Source: Halogeometricum sp. S1BR25-6 (lineage in GTDB: Archaea > Halobacteriota > Halobacteria > Halobacteriales > Haloferacaceae). Taken from it: 64,000 nucleotides of DNA. This document shows, piece after piece, positions 50,356-59,372 of this stretch (its first letter is position 1; every line of letters starts with the position of its first letter). The stretch is from positions 620,001 to 684,000 of the forward strand of contig NZ_JAMQOP010000002.1 in NCBI RefSeq assembly GCF_031624495.1. Direction: 5' to 3'. A model generated the notes under the pieces. The model did no database searches and was not told the origin of the DNA. It saw only the letters and a program-made list of their open reading frames with translations. A program made the position numbers and the translations under genes.

Positions 50356-51807
50356 TCAGTCGTCGGTCGTCGCCGGCGACTGACGACCGGACCCGGCCGT
50401 CCCCTCGTTCCGCCCGCCGAGGAGCGTCGTCGCGAACAGGACGAGCGGCGAGAGGAACGCGAAGAAGTAGTACGGGGCGTACGCGAGCGTTCCCACGCCG
50501 AAGACGGCGGACATGTAGACGGCGCCGGCGTGCCACGGGAAGAGCGCGCCCGTCGGGGTGCCCGCGGACTCGATGGCCCGCGAGAGGTCCTCGCCCGCCA
50601 GTCCGTACTCGTCGTAGAGGTTCCGGAGGGTGAGTCCGGGAACGACGATGCTCATGTACTGCTGGGCGGAGAACGCGTTGACGAGGATGGCCGAGGCGCC
50701 GGTCCCGATGACCAGACTGCGCGGACCGCGGACGGCCGACGCGAACGAGTGAGCGAGCACCGCGAGGACGCCGGTCCGTTCGAGGAGTCCGCCGAGCGCA
50801 AGCGCCGCGACGACAATGGAGATGGTCCAGGCCGACCCGGAGAGACCGCCGCTGGCCAGCAGGTCGTTCACGAGCGTCACGCCCGTTTCGGGGGCCGTCC
50901 CGTCAAGGAAGACCCCCCAGGCGGCGGTGAACGAGCGACCCTGGACGAGAATCGTCGCGAAGGTGCCGGCGAAGACGCCGGCGACGAGCGTCGGGAGCGC
51001 GGAGACGCCGTAGAGCGCCAGTCCGAAGGTGACGACGAGCGGAAGGAGGACCAGCGCAGAGAGGTCGTAGGTGCCGGCCAGCGCGCCCTGAATCTCGGCG
51101 ACGCGGCCGGCGGGAATCGCGCCGCCGGAGCGCAGCCCCAGAACCGCGTAGAGCAGGACCGAGAGGCCGAAGGCCAGAACCGTCCCGTTGCGCATCGCGC
51201 GGATGTGGTCGTAGAGGTCGACGTTCGTCACGGCTGCCGCGAGGTTCGTCGTGTCCGACAGCGGCGACTGCTTGTCGCCCGCGTAGGCGCCCGAGAGGAC
51301 GGCGCCGGCGGTCATCGGTTCGGGGACGCCGAGACCCGCGCCGATGCCGATGAACGCGACGCCGAGCGTTCCGGCCGTCGTCCACGACGACCCGATGGCG
51401 AAAGCCACGGCCATCGCGAGCAGCGCCGTCGCCGGCAGGAAGACGTCCGGCGTCAACACCGCGAGCCCGTAGTACATGAGTCCGGGAATCGTCCCGGCGC
51501 TAATCCAGGTGGCGATGAGCGCGTAGATGACGAACAGGATGAGGATGGCCTGCAAGCCCATCAACAGGCTGTCCGCGAGGCCCTCGTAGAGGTCGTCCCA
51601 CGAGTAGCCGAGCCAGTACGTCCCCACCGCACCGGTCAAAACGATACTCCAGAGCAGCGGGCCGTGCGGGGCCAACTTCAGGTATCCGGACCCGACGCCG
51701 AGGAACAGAACGATTCCGAGGACGGGAACCAGCGCCTGCAGGAGGCTCGGCCGCCGGTCCGCCGGGATGTCCTCGTACGTCAGCGGTTCGAGGTTCAAGG
51801 AAGGCAC
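50356..51807 (-). CDS. nhaC: Na+/H+ antiporter, NhaC family
   Basis: A 483-residue, 12-helix NhaC transporter that exchanges sodium for protons. The signature is SGAYAGDKQSPLSDTTNLAA, with AFAIGSSWTTAGTLGVAFIG before it, a strongly conserved inner block. The start is a GTG at 51805-51807 (MPSLNLEPLTYEDIPADRRP), just downstream of AT-rich bases 51810-51860 with TTTATT-like boxes. The region upstream also has a GTTAC-TCGCG-GTAAC inverted repeat near 51887. It lies downstream of mrpG in the same direction, 182 bases away, and so has its own promoter. Confidence 0.95.
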   Translation of the reverse strand: MPSLNLEPLTYEDIPADRRPSLLQALVPVLGIVLFLGVGSGYLKLAPHGPLLWSIVLTGAVGTYWLGYSWDDLYEGLADSLLMGLQAILILFVIYALIATWISAGTIPGLMYYGLAVLTPDVFLPATALLAMAVAFAIGSSWTTAGTLGVAFIGIGAGLGVPEPMTAGAVLSGAYAGDKQSPLSDTTNLAAAVTNVDLYDHIRAMRNGTVLAFGLSVLLYAVLGLRSGGAIPAGRVAEIQGALAGTYDLSALVLLPLVVTFGLALYGVSALPTLVAGVFAGTFATILVQGRSFTAAWGVFLDGTAPETGVTLVNDLLASGGLSGSAWTISIVVAALALGGLLERTGVLAVLAHSFASAVRGPRSLVIGTGASAILVNAFSAQQYMSIVVPGLTLRNLYDEYGLAGEDLSRAIESAGTPTGALFPWHAGAVYMSAVFGVGTLAYAPYYFFAFLSPLVLFATTLLGGRNEGTAGSGRQSPATTDD

Positions 51808-51989
51808 GTGTGCCCCACGGTAATAACTGCGGAGTATTAAGTTAGGCTATTTTATTCCCGTAGGGTATCAGAATTGGTACCGTTACTCGCGGTAACAATA
51901 AACGGAGACCGTTTCGGCGAGGTCCGTTCGGACGAGAGCGAGTCGCGAGCGCCGCAGTCAGAACCGAGTACGAACGCAATCGGAACGGC

Positions 51990-52331
51990 CTACTCGTCGT
52001 CGGTCTTGCCGGGCCACGTCACCGACCCCAGGAACGAGACGCCGGTCCGCTCCGCCGCCCGGGAGATCATGTGTGCGCCGGTCGGCACCGTCAGGAACAG
52101 GAAGACGATACCGACCAGCGACGAGAGGCCGGCGCCCCCGGGACCGAAGTACGCGAACCCGGCCAGAAAGATCGCGACCGTTCCGATAGTCGCTGGCTTG
52201 CTCGTCGCGTGCATCCGATTGTACACGTTCGGAAGCCGCAGCAGGCCGATCGTTCCGACCGTGAGGAAGAACGACCCGACGACGACCAAAGCGACGACCG
52301 CCCACATCTGTACCGTCTCCAGTGCGACCAT
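51990..52331 (-). CDS. mrpG: Mrp Na+/H+ antiporter subunit G
   Basis: A 113-residue, three-helix MrpG/MnhG subunit: GSFFLTVGTIGLLRLPNVYN then RMHATSKPATIGTVAIFL is the family hallmark. It is the last subunit of the operon. Its ATG overlaps the stop of a short ORF (TGATG) and it lies 75 bases after mrpF, the largest gap of the operon apart from that between mrpC and mrpB. Confidence 0.93.
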   Translation of the reverse strand: MVALETVQMWAVVALVVVGSFFLTVGTIGLLRLPNVYNRMHATSKPATIGTVAIFLAGFAYFGPGGAGLSSLVGIVFLFLTVPTGAHMISRAAERTGVSFLGSVTWPGKTDDE

Positions 52332-52399
52332 CAGCGGTCACCTCCGGCGACCTGCTGGCTCGTCGGGACGATTCCGTCGGGTCGATGTCGGTGAGTCAT
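52331..52399 (-). CDS. Candidate 22-codon micro-ORF between mrpF and mrpG
   Basis: ATG at 52397-52399; the frame reads MTHRHRPDGIVPTSQQVAGG then DR, and its TGA overlaps the ATG of mrpG (TGATG). It starts 7 bases after the mrpF stop. It may carry ribosomes to mrpG or encode a tiny polypeptide. It has no hydrophobic segment, unlike Mrp subunits. Confidence 0.3.
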   Translation of the reverse strand: MTHRHRPDGIVPTSQQVAGGDR

Positions 52400-52406
52400 G
52401 TCGTGT

Positions 52407-52700
52407 TCACTCCTGTGTGACGATGATGTCGCCTTCGGTGACGAACTTCGCGACCGCGACCGTCGAGAGGAACGCGATGATGGCGAGGACGAGGCTGACG
52501 GTCACGAAGAGACCCCGTCCGGTCTTGATGGCGAACAGGACGGCGATGGCGACGATGTTCGTCGCGATGGCGTCCAGCGCGACCACGCGGTCGGGGACCG
52601 TCGGCCCCCGGACCGCGCGGTAGCCGCAGAACAGGTTCAAAAGCGACACGAGGACGATGGCGGCGTCGACGACCGGCACGATCGCTCCCTCAGCGGTCAT
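52407..52700 (-). CDS. mrpF: Mrp Na+/H+ antiporter subunit F
   Basis: A 97-residue, three-helix MrpF: VSLLNLFCGYRAVRGPTVPD followed by RVVALDAIATNIVAIAVLFA is the family motif. The ATG at 52700 overlaps the mrpE stop by 11 bases. F and G hold the complex together with E. Confidence 0.92.
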   Translation of the reverse strand: MTAEGAIVPVVDAAIVLVSLLNLFCGYRAVRGPTVPDRVVALDAIATNIVAIAVLFAIKTGRGLFVTVSLVLAIIAFLSTVAVAKFVTEGDIIVTQE

Positions 52701-53355
52701 CGTTCTCACCTCCCGCGTCTCCCTCGGTCGACGGGTCGGGTTCCGCCTCGACCCCCTCGTGGGCCTCGGAGACGGCCTGTTCGAGCACGGGGTGCGTCTG
52801 GTCGGGCGGGTAGACGGCGAAGTCCGGTGCGGGGTCGCCCGCCGAGAGCTCCTCGTCGAAGATGGAGAGCGCGTAGTCCTCCCAGTCGCGGATCGGTTCG
52901 ACGATCTCTTCGGGAGACCGCCCGTCGATGACGTGGATGTACAGCGCGTTCTCCGTCGAATCGTAGTCGAGCGTGAGCGAGCCGGGTGTCATCGTGATGC
53001 TGTTCGCGATCGTGGTCACGCCGAGTTCGGTCTGGACTCGCAGCGGGATGAGAATCACTTCCGGTTCGATGGGGTTGGAGGGGGCGAGCACGCGGTACGT
53101 GACGTCGAGGCTGGCGACGACCGCCTCCCTGATGAACGCCAGAAGGTACAGCACCGCGTACGGGACGCCGCGAGCCGACCGACGGAGGTCGACCGTGTCC
53201 GCGTACAGGCGCCGGAAGACGTAGGCCATGGGAAGTCCGACGGCGAGGCCGACCAGCAGCGCTCCGAGGAGGGGGGCGGGGGCGATCGGCGGCCCCTGGA
53301 CGAACACCCACAGGACGCCGAAGAAGGTGCCGATGACCGGCCAACTGCGGGTCAT
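52690..53355 (-). CDS. mrpE: Mrp Na+/H+ antiporter subunit E
   Basis: A 221-residue MrpE. The first helices are ...VIGTFFGVLWVFVQGPPIAP, LLGALLVGLAVGLPMAYVFR and a third, followed by the soluble part IPLRVQTELGVTTIANSITM then TPGSLTLDYDSTENALYIHV, typical of MrpE/MnhE. The C-terminus is a longer acidic tail than in bacteria. The ATG overlaps the mrpD stop by 4 bases. Confidence 0.93.
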   Translation of the reverse strand: MTRSWPVIGTFFGVLWVFVQGPPIAPAPLLGALLVGLAVGLPMAYVFRRLYADTVDLRRSARGVPYAVLYLLAFIREAVVASLDVTYRVLAPSNPIEPEVILIPLRVQTELGVTTIANSITMTPGSLTLDYDSTENALYIHVIDGRSPEEIVEPIRDWEDYALSIFDEELSAGDPAPDFAVYPPDQTHPVLEQAVSEAHEGVEAEPDPSTEGDAGGENDDR

Positions 53356-54959
53356 TCGCCGCCACCCCCGCCGAGACCCACGGCGTCGACGTAGGCCTCG
53401 CTGTCGACGGCGGCGTTCGCCGCCGTCTCGGCGAACCGGTACACCGGGTCGAACCCCACGCCGACGAGGACGACGACCGCCGCGAGTGCGACGACGATCG
53501 CGATCTGTCCCGAGTCGGCGGCGGCGACCTCGACGGCCGGCGTCTTGGGGCCCCAGAAGCCGCCGACCCACACCCGCGTCGTGTATAGGATGGTGAGCAC
53601 GGCGCCGACGAGCGACGCGACCAACGCGAGCGCGGACAGCGCGCCGGGACCGAAGCCGAGCCCCCGAACCGCCGCGTCGAAGGTGAGGAACTTTCCGAAG
53701 AATCCGATCAGCGGCGGGATGCCGACCAACGAGAGGAGGCCGACGAGGACGGCCCCCGCGAGCATCGGCGAACGACTCGCGAGGCCGCCGAGGTTTCGCA
53801 GGTCGTCCGTTCCGACCGCGTCCTTGACCACGGCCGCCGAGAGGAAGAGGAGCCCCTTCGTGAGCGCGTGGTGGAACGCGTACACCAACGCGGCCGCGAT
53901 GGCGACCCGGCGGAGCGTCCCCGTGGGGCCGGCGGCCGCGGCGACGGCGATGGGGAGGGCGATGAAGCCGACCTGACCGATGCTCGAGTACGCGAACACG
54001 CCCTCCAGTCGGTTCTGACCGACGGCGCCGAACGCGCCGACGGCGATGCTCGCTATCGCCATCGCCCCCAGCACCGGCGCGAGGAAGGCGAGCGGCGACG
54101 CGCCGGGGATACCGGGCACGTCGGCCGAGACGGAGCCGGCGGCGAAGACGGTGAAGTACAGTCGGAGCACCGCGTACATGCCCACCTTCTTCGTGACCCC
54201 GGCGAACATCGCCGTGATGGGCGGCGGGGCGGTGGTGTACGCGGCCGGCACCCAGAACTGGAAGGGGACGAGCCCCGCCTTCAGCGCGAACACCGCGAGC
54301 AGCAGGGCCGACAGGCCGACGACCGGCGCGGGGTCGACGCCGTACGCGGCGGGGTCGGCCAGCCGCCGGGCCATATCGGCCATGTTGAGCGTCCCCGTCG
54401 CGGCGTACAGGCCGCCGACGGCCACGAGCATGAGCGCGCTTCCGAAGACGTTCATCGTCAGGTAGCGGAACGACGCCGCGGTGGCGAGTTCGGTGCCGTA
54501 GAAGGCGACGAACACGTAGCTGACGATCAGCATCACCTCGAACCAGACGAACAGGTTGAACAGGTCGCCCGTGAGGAACGCGCCGGACACCCCCACCAAG
54601 AGCAGGTGGAAGAGGGGGTGGTAGTAGACGCGCTGGTTCTCGGCGATCATGTACCGAATCGAGAACAGCATCGACACGAGTCCGAGGCTCGCGGCGATAA
54701 TCAGCATGAACGCCGAGAGCCCGTCGAGGACGAGCGTGATTCCGAACGGCGCGGGCCAGTTGCCCACCTGATAGACCGCGACGCCGGGGGCCGCCGGTCC
54801 GAGGACGACCGTCCAGACGGAGCCGGCGACCGCCGCGACGTACCCGACGACGCCGGCGACGCTCGCCGCGACCTGAACCCGGGGCCACGCGCGGAGCACG
54901 AGCGTGAGCACGGTGGTCACGAGCGCGGCCAACAGCGGCGCGATGACGTGCCAACTCAT
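53352..54959 (-). CDS. mrpD: Mrp Na+/H+ antiporter subunit D
   Basis: A 535-residue, 14-helix proton-pumping subunit homologous to complex I NuoN/NuoM. Signatures are LFNLFVWFEVMLIVSYVFVA with the key Glu, AGLVPFQFWVPAAYTTAPPP with the conserved Lys nearby (FALKAG), and FAYSSIGQVGFIALPIAVA, HHALTKGLLFLSAAVV. The ATG at 54959 overlaps the mrpC stop by 4 bases. Confidence 0.95.
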   Translation of the reverse strand: MSWHVIAPLLAALVTTVLTLVLRAWPRVQVAASVAGVVGYVAAVAGSVWTVVLGPAAPGVAVYQVGNWPAPFGITLVLDGLSAFMLIIAASLGLVSMLFSIRYMIAENQRVYYHPLFHLLLVGVSGAFLTGDLFNLFVWFEVMLIVSYVFVAFYGTELATAASFRYLTMNVFGSALMLVAVGGLYAATGTLNMADMARRLADPAAYGVDPAPVVGLSALLLAVFALKAGLVPFQFWVPAAYTTAPPPITAMFAGVTKKVGMYAVLRLYFTVFAAGSVSADVPGIPGASPLAFLAPVLGAMAIASIAVGAFGAVGQNRLEGVFAYSSIGQVGFIALPIAVAAAAGPTGTLRRVAIAAALVYAFHHALTKGLLFLSAAVVKDAVGTDDLRNLGGLASRSPMLAGAVLVGLLSLVGIPPLIGFFGKFLTFDAAVRGLGFGPGALSALALVASLVGAVLTILYTTRVWVGGFWGPKTPAVEVAAADSGQIAIVVALAAVVVLVGVGFDPVYRFAETAANAAVDSEAYVDAVGLGGGGGE

Positions 54960-55300
54960 CCTGTCCACTCCGTGACGTCCATGGTTTCGTTCTCCTCGTA
55001 GGCGCGGTACGACAGGACGAGCGCCAGCGCGGTCGTCCCGAAGCTGATGACGATGGCGGTCAGGACGAGCGCCTGCACCACCGGGTCCGCGACCTCGGGG
55101 ACCTCTCCGCCGTGGTGGCCGAGAACCGGCACGAGGTCGCCGGTCCCCTCCTCGACGCCCCCCATCGCGATCAGGTAGACGAACGTGCCCTGAGAGAGGG
55201 CGGCGATTCCCAGAACGACCCGTATCAGGTCCCGCCGCAACAGCAGGAACGTCCCGACGGCGAACAACCCGCCGACCACGACGGCCAAGGCGACGCTCAT
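54956..55300 (-). CDS. mrpC: Mrp Na+/H+ antiporter subunit C
   Basis: A 114-residue, three-helix homologue of complex I NuoK: MSVALAVVVGGLFAVGTFLL, then LRRDLIRVVLGIAALSQGTF and the last helix VVQALVLTAIVISFGTTALA with the conserved region. It is preceded by a micro-ORF and followed by mrpD with a 4-base overlap. Confidence 0.93.
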   Translation of the reverse strand: MSVALAVVVGGLFAVGTFLLLRRDLIRVVLGIAALSQGTFVYLIAMGGVEEGTGDLVPVLGHHGGEVPEVADPVVQALVLTAIVISFGTTALALVLSYRAYEENETMDVTEWTG

Positions 55301-55356
55301 CGGTCGTCACCCCCGCGTCGGACGCGGACGGACGGCGCCCCGCTTGTCCGAATCAT
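55297..55356 (-). CDS. Candidate 19-codon micro-ORF between mrpB and mrpC
   Basis: ATG at 55354-55356 overlaps the mrpB stop (ATGA). The frame reads MIRTSGAPSVRVRRGGDDR and its TGA (55297-55299) overlaps the mrpC ATG (ATGA). All flanking Mrp genes overlap each other, so this ORF closes the only 52-base gap in the mrpB-mrpC-mrpD chain and keeps the coupling unbroken. Confidence 0.35.
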   Translation of the reverse strand: MIRTSGAPSVRVRRGGDDR

Positions 55357-55817
55357 TCGGCGCTCACCACCGAGACGACCGTCAGGACGCTGCCGACGAC
55401 GACGAGGTACACGCCTAAGTCGAACACGAGTGCGCTGGCGAGTTCGATGTCGTGATAGATGGGGATGCCGCCGAGGTGGACGTACGTCTGCGTCAGGAAC
55501 GGGTCGCCGACGACGATTCCGGCGACGCCGCTCCCGAGGACGACCGCCAGACCCAGGATCAACGCGCGGCGGTAGGCGGTGACCGTGCGGTGGTCGTACA
55601 CGCTGGCTCCGGGGTCGACCTCCCTGTCGAGCACCTCCGACTCCAGGTACTCGAGGTCGTAGGCGACGTAGATGAGCACGAACGCCGTCGTGGTGAGGAC
55701 GCCGCCGATGAACCCACCGCCGGGGAGGTTGTGGCCCTGGAGGAACAGCCATATCGAGAGGACGAGCACGATGGGGACGGTCACGCGGGCCGTCGTCTGC
55801 ATGATTCTCGTCGTCAC
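55353..55817 (-). CDS. mrpB: Mrp Na+/H+ antiporter subunit B
   Basis: A 154-residue, four-helix MrpB: MQTTARVTVPIVLVLSIWLF, then LQGHNLPGGGFIGGVLTTTA is the family signature. The GTG at 55817 overlaps the mrpA stop (GTGA); an ATG at 55802 is the alternative. The mrpA protein already carries an MrpB-related tail region, so both domain copies are present. Confidence 0.92.
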   Translation of the reverse strand: MTTRIMQTTARVTVPIVLVLSIWLFLQGHNLPGGGFIGGVLTTTAFVLIYVAYDLEYLESEVLDREVDPGASVYDHRTVTAYRRALILGLAVVLGSGVAGIVVGDPFLTQTYVHLGGIPIYHDIELASALVFDLGVYLVVVGSVLTVVSVVSAE

Positions 55818-58207
55818 GACGAATCGTCCCCCTCGAAGACCGGGTCGGCGTCGCGGTCGGCCACGGACTCCCCGCGCGCTCGCATCATCACGAGCACGAG
55901 GATGGCGATGGCGGCGGTCGCGACGACCATCAGTTCGCCCAGCGTGTCGAACGCCCGGAAGTCCACGAGAATGACGTTGACGATGTTCGCGCCGCCGCCG
56001 CCCGGCACCGCCTGTTCCGTGTAGTACGTGGCGAGGTCCGTCGGGTCGGCGCCGGGGGCGGGGGCGGTCAGGAGGACGGACGCGAACGCCATCGCCCCCA
56101 CTAGAACTGACACGCCCGCGTCGCGGGCGAGTACGAACCGGCGGACGTCCGAGTAGAAGGACGGCAACCGCTGGAGGACGAGCAGGAATATCAGGAGTAC
56201 GAGCGTCTCGACGACCAGTTGCGTGAGCGCGAGGTCCGGCGCGCTCGCGAGGATGAAGAAAATCGAAATCATGAATCCGAGGATGGACAGCGTGAGAACG
56301 CCGACGAGGTGGGAGGGGGCGGCAGGAACCGCCAGGGCGGCGAGGAGGGCCGTCACCAACACGACGGCGACCGCCGTCGGCACGCCGAGCCCGTCGATTC
56401 CGAGCGCCGCTCCGGTCGTGGCGAAGCCGGCCAGCGCGAGCAGACTCCCGGTCGCCGCCACCCACGTCAGGTACGTCCGCAGGACGCCCGTGTGGACGAG
56501 CGGACCGAACCGGGCGCTCGTCGCCTCCGCCGTCGAGACGGCCCAGTCGTACCAGCCGCGGGGGCGCACGGGGACCGGAGCGTCGACACCGCGTTCGATG
56601 ACCGCTCCGAGGCGCCCCTCGAACGGGTACGCGGCGGCCCCGCCCAGGATGGCGACGGCGGACATCGCGACCGGGGGCGTGAGATGGGTCGGCAGCCCGA
56701 TTTTGAGGTCCGCCTCGCCGACCGCGGTGGCGTCGATGGCTCCTTGGACGATGACGTCGACCGCCAACTGCGGCGAGACGCTGACGACGGCCGCTGCGGC
56801 GGCCAACACGGCGGGCGGCGCCACCAGCGCGACGGGGGGCCGGTGAATCTCCGCCTTCGGTGCCCGGCGCTCGCCAACGAACATCGCGAGGAACTTCAGC
56901 GAGTAGACGACGGTGAACACGCTCGCGACCGTCGCCACGGCGGGGTACAGCCAGGCGAGACCCCCGGCTTCGTGGGCCACTTCGTACGCCGCCTCGAACA
57001 GCAGCTCCTTCGAGTAGAATCCGTTGAACGGGGGGATTCCGGCCATACTTAGCGCGGCGATTCCGGCGACGACGGCCGTCACCGGGAGGTCCCGCCAGAG
57101 TCCCCCGAGGTCGTCAAGGTCGCGGCTGCCGGCCTCGTGGGCGACGATGCCCGCGACGAGGAACAGCGGCGCCTTGAACAGCGCGTGGTTGAGCAGGTGG
57201 AACGCGCCCGCCTCGCCGCCGTAGACGACGTCGAACCCGAAGCCGGCGACCATCAGCCCCAGGTGGCTCGCCGTCGAGTAGGCGAGAAGCTCCTTGATGT
57301 CGGTCGAGATTACCGCCAACAGCGCCCCGACCGTCATCGTCAGAAGCCCGAGCGTCGCGACGAGAAGCACCCACTCGGGGCTCATCAGTAGGGGGCGCAG
57401 GCGGCCGACGAAGTAGACGCCCACCTTGACCATCGTCGCCGAGTGGAGGAAGGCCGAAACGGGCGTCGGCGCGACCATCGCGTTCGGGAGCCAGAAGTGC
57501 AGCGGAACCTGCGCGGACTTGGCGGCCGCGGCGACGACGACGAGGACGAGCGCCGGAACGAACAGCCCCGACTCGCGCAGGGCGGCGCGCATCGCCTCCT
57601 CGTTCGCGAGCATCGCGGTCAGGTCGAAGGTCACGCCGCCGAGTGCGCCCCGCGCCGCCACCGAAAGCGCGAGCAGACCGGCGAGCAGACACAGGCCGCC
57701 GCCGACGGTCACGAGCATGGCCATCCGCGCCGAGTACCGCGACTCGGCGTCGTCGGTGTGGTGACCGATGAGCAGGAACGAGCAGACGCTCGTCAGCTCC
57801 CAGAACAGGAATATCAACACGAGGTCGGATGCGAGCGCGACGCCGAGTATCGACCCCATGAACGCGAGCAGGGCCGCGTAGTAGCGCGCCAGACCCTCCT
57901 CGCCGCGCATGTACCGCGCCGAGTAGACGAACACGAGAACGCCGATACCGCTGGCCAGGAGCGCGAACAGCAATCCCCAGCCGTCGACGGTGAACTGGAT
58001 ACCCACGTCGAGGGCGGGAATCCACGACGCCCTGACGGTGCCGTAGCTGTCGGCCTGCGTCAGCAGAAGCCCGAAACTCGCCGCCGCGACGAGGGCTCCC
58101 GCGTAGCCGGTCCGTTCACCGAGGGCGCGGTGGAGAAGCGGTGAGAGGACCGCGGCGACGAAGGGAAGCGTGACGATAGCCGTAACGACTGTGAGATCTG
58201 GTGCCAT
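55814..58207 (-). CDS. mrpA: Mrp Na+/H+ antiporter subunit A
   Basis: A 797-residue giant subunit homologous to complex I NuoL, with the proton-channel core (about 1-500). Signatures are LIFLFWELTSVCSFLLIGHH with the key Glu, AAAKSAQVPLHFWLPNAMVA with conserved Lys, and AYSTASHLGLMVAGFGFDVV, HLLNHALFKAPLFLVAGIV. The C-terminus holds extra helices like the MbhD/MbhE modules: LGFMISIFFILASAPDLALT, then LVVETLVLLIFLLVLQRL and ILVDFRAFDTLGELMVVATA. It is the first gene of mrpABCDEFG. Its 229-base upstream gap contains a GGTACTTTGCAAC stretch, the possible promoter, and nothing else clear. Confidence 0.95.
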   Translation of the reverse strand: MAPDLTVVTAIVTLPFVAAVLSPLLHRALGERTGYAGALVAAASFGLLLTQADSYGTVRASWIPALDVGIQFTVDGWGLLFALLASGIGVLVFVYSARYMRGEEGLARYYAALLAFMGSILGVALASDLVLIFLFWELTSVCSFLLIGHHTDDAESRYSARMAMLVTVGGGLCLLAGLLALSVAARGALGGVTFDLTAMLANEEAMRAALRESGLFVPALVLVVVAAAAKSAQVPLHFWLPNAMVAPTPVSAFLHSATMVKVGVYFVGRLRPLLMSPEWVLLVATLGLLTMTVGALLAVISTDIKELLAYSTASHLGLMVAGFGFDVVYGGEAGAFHLLNHALFKAPLFLVAGIVAHEAGSRDLDDLGGLWRDLPVTAVVAGIAALSMAGIPPFNGFYSKELLFEAAYEVAHEAGGLAWLYPAVATVASVFTVVYSLKFLAMFVGERRAPKAEIHRPPVALVAPPAVLAAAAAVVSVSPQLAVDVIVQGAIDATAVGEADLKIGLPTHLTPPVAMSAVAILGGAAAYPFEGRLGAVIERGVDAPVPVRPRGWYDWAVSTAEATSARFGPLVHTGVLRTYLTWVAATGSLLALAGFATTGAALGIDGLGVPTAVAVVLVTALLAALAVPAAPSHLVGVLTLSILGFMISIFFILASAPDLALTQLVVETLVLLIFLLVLQRLPSFYSDVRRFVLARDAGVSVLVGAMAFASVLLTAPAPGADPTDLATYYTEQAVPGGGGANIVNVILVDFRAFDTLGELMVVATAAIAILVLVMMRARGESVADRDADPVFEGDDSS

Positions 58208-58436
58208 CGATGTTCGTCGGTATCGGCCGAAACTCGACTTGCGGCACGCCTCAGTGTCGGCCTCTACGAGACCATCGAATCCTGTTGCAAAGTACCTGTT
58301 GACCGTCGCCGAGTTCGGAGGCCCGTCACGAGTTACCGTCCCGCAGTCACGCCATCTGTCCGAACGCGGAACCGTGTCCGGGGGACCGGTTCGCTCCGCG
58401 GCGCCGCGCGCGGAGACCGTCCGCGGCCGTCGGCGC

Positions 58437-59213
58437 TCACTGCACCGTGTCGGGAATCTTCTCGATGATGTCCGTCGTCACGATGCCGTTCCCGCGTTCG
58501 ACCGTCGCGAGTTCGCCCGCCTTGCCGACGATCCACGCCCCGAGTTCGGCGGCGTCGCGCCGGTCGAGCCCCTGTACCGACAGCGCGGCGATGACGCCCG
58601 CCATCGTGTCGCCCGTCCCGACGACGGTCATCACCGGCGACCCGGTGTCGTTCGTCGTCCGTTCGCCGTCGGCGACGATGACGTCCACGTCGCTCTTGGC
58701 GACGGCTACGGCGCCCGTGGCGGCGGTGAACTCCTCTAAGGACTCGTGTTCCTCCTCGATTCGGTCGACCTCGTTGTCGTCGGGTGTGACGACGGCCCCC
58801 GAGAGGTCGGCGTGCAGCAGGGGGTCGATGGCGTCGGCGTCGACGACGACGGGGACGTCCGCCTCGTCGACCGTCCGTCTGATGGCGTCGGGGTCGGCGT
58901 CGACGAGACCCGGCCCGACGACGAGCGACTCGACCCACTCGGCGAGTTCGAGGGCGGACTCGACCGCCCGGTCGTCGTACCGCTCGCCCGGATAGCGGTC
59001 GACGACGAGGTCCGGCGAGTGACTCGCGACGACCGAGTATATCTCCTCGGAGACGAGCGCCTTCGAGACGTCGCTCCCCGCGCGGAGGGCGGCGAGCGCC
59101 GTCAGCGACGGCTGACCGGGGAACCCGACGCTGCCGCCGATGACGCCGACGCGTCCGGAGTCGCCGACGGTTCCGCCGCGCGCGTCCGGAAGCGACTGGA
59201 GCAGTTGACTCAT
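58437..59213 (-). CDS. nnrD: ADP-dependent NAD(P)H-hydrate dehydratase
   Basis: A 258-residue member of the CARKD/ribokinase-like family that repairs damaged NADHX and NADPHX. The ADP-binding GTGD motif is MTVVGTGDTMAGVIAALSVQ with the catalytic Asp. Early motifs are GRVGVIGGSVGFPGQPSLTA and DLVVDRYPGE, and VVVDADAIDPLLHADLSGAV then VTPDDNEVDRIEEE. Unlike bacterial fusions there is no epimerase (NnrE) domain. It stands alone upstream of the PRC gene, divergent from it. Confidence 0.93.
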   Translation of the reverse strand: MSQLLQSLPDARGGTVGDSGRVGVIGGSVGFPGQPSLTALAALRAGSDVSKALVSEEIYSVVASHSPDLVVDRYPGERYDDRAVESALELAEWVESLVVGPGLVDADPDAIRRTVDEADVPVVVDADAIDPLLHADLSGAVVTPDDNEVDRIEEEHESLEEFTAATGAVAVAKSDVDVIVADGERTTNDTGSPVMTVVGTGDTMAGVIAALSVQGLDRRDAAELGAWIVGKAGELATVERGNGIVTTDIIEKIPDTVQ

Positions 59214-59372
59214 GTCCTCTCCCCTTCGTCGGTCCGCGGTTTACGTACTGGGGCCGGATTCGGAACCCGAGGAGACGCCGTCGGGCGGTGCGGTCGCGGG
59301 CCTCGGCGCCGGCGAGAGCGGACGGGGCGCGGGCGCCGGCAGGCCTTAGTGCCGGGCGGCCGACCACCGACC

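Noticed and set aside
50186-50383. 65-codon plus frame over the right end of the element
   Set aside because: It covers the terminal repeat and the end of antisense nhaC; this looks like repeat sequence and not a gene.
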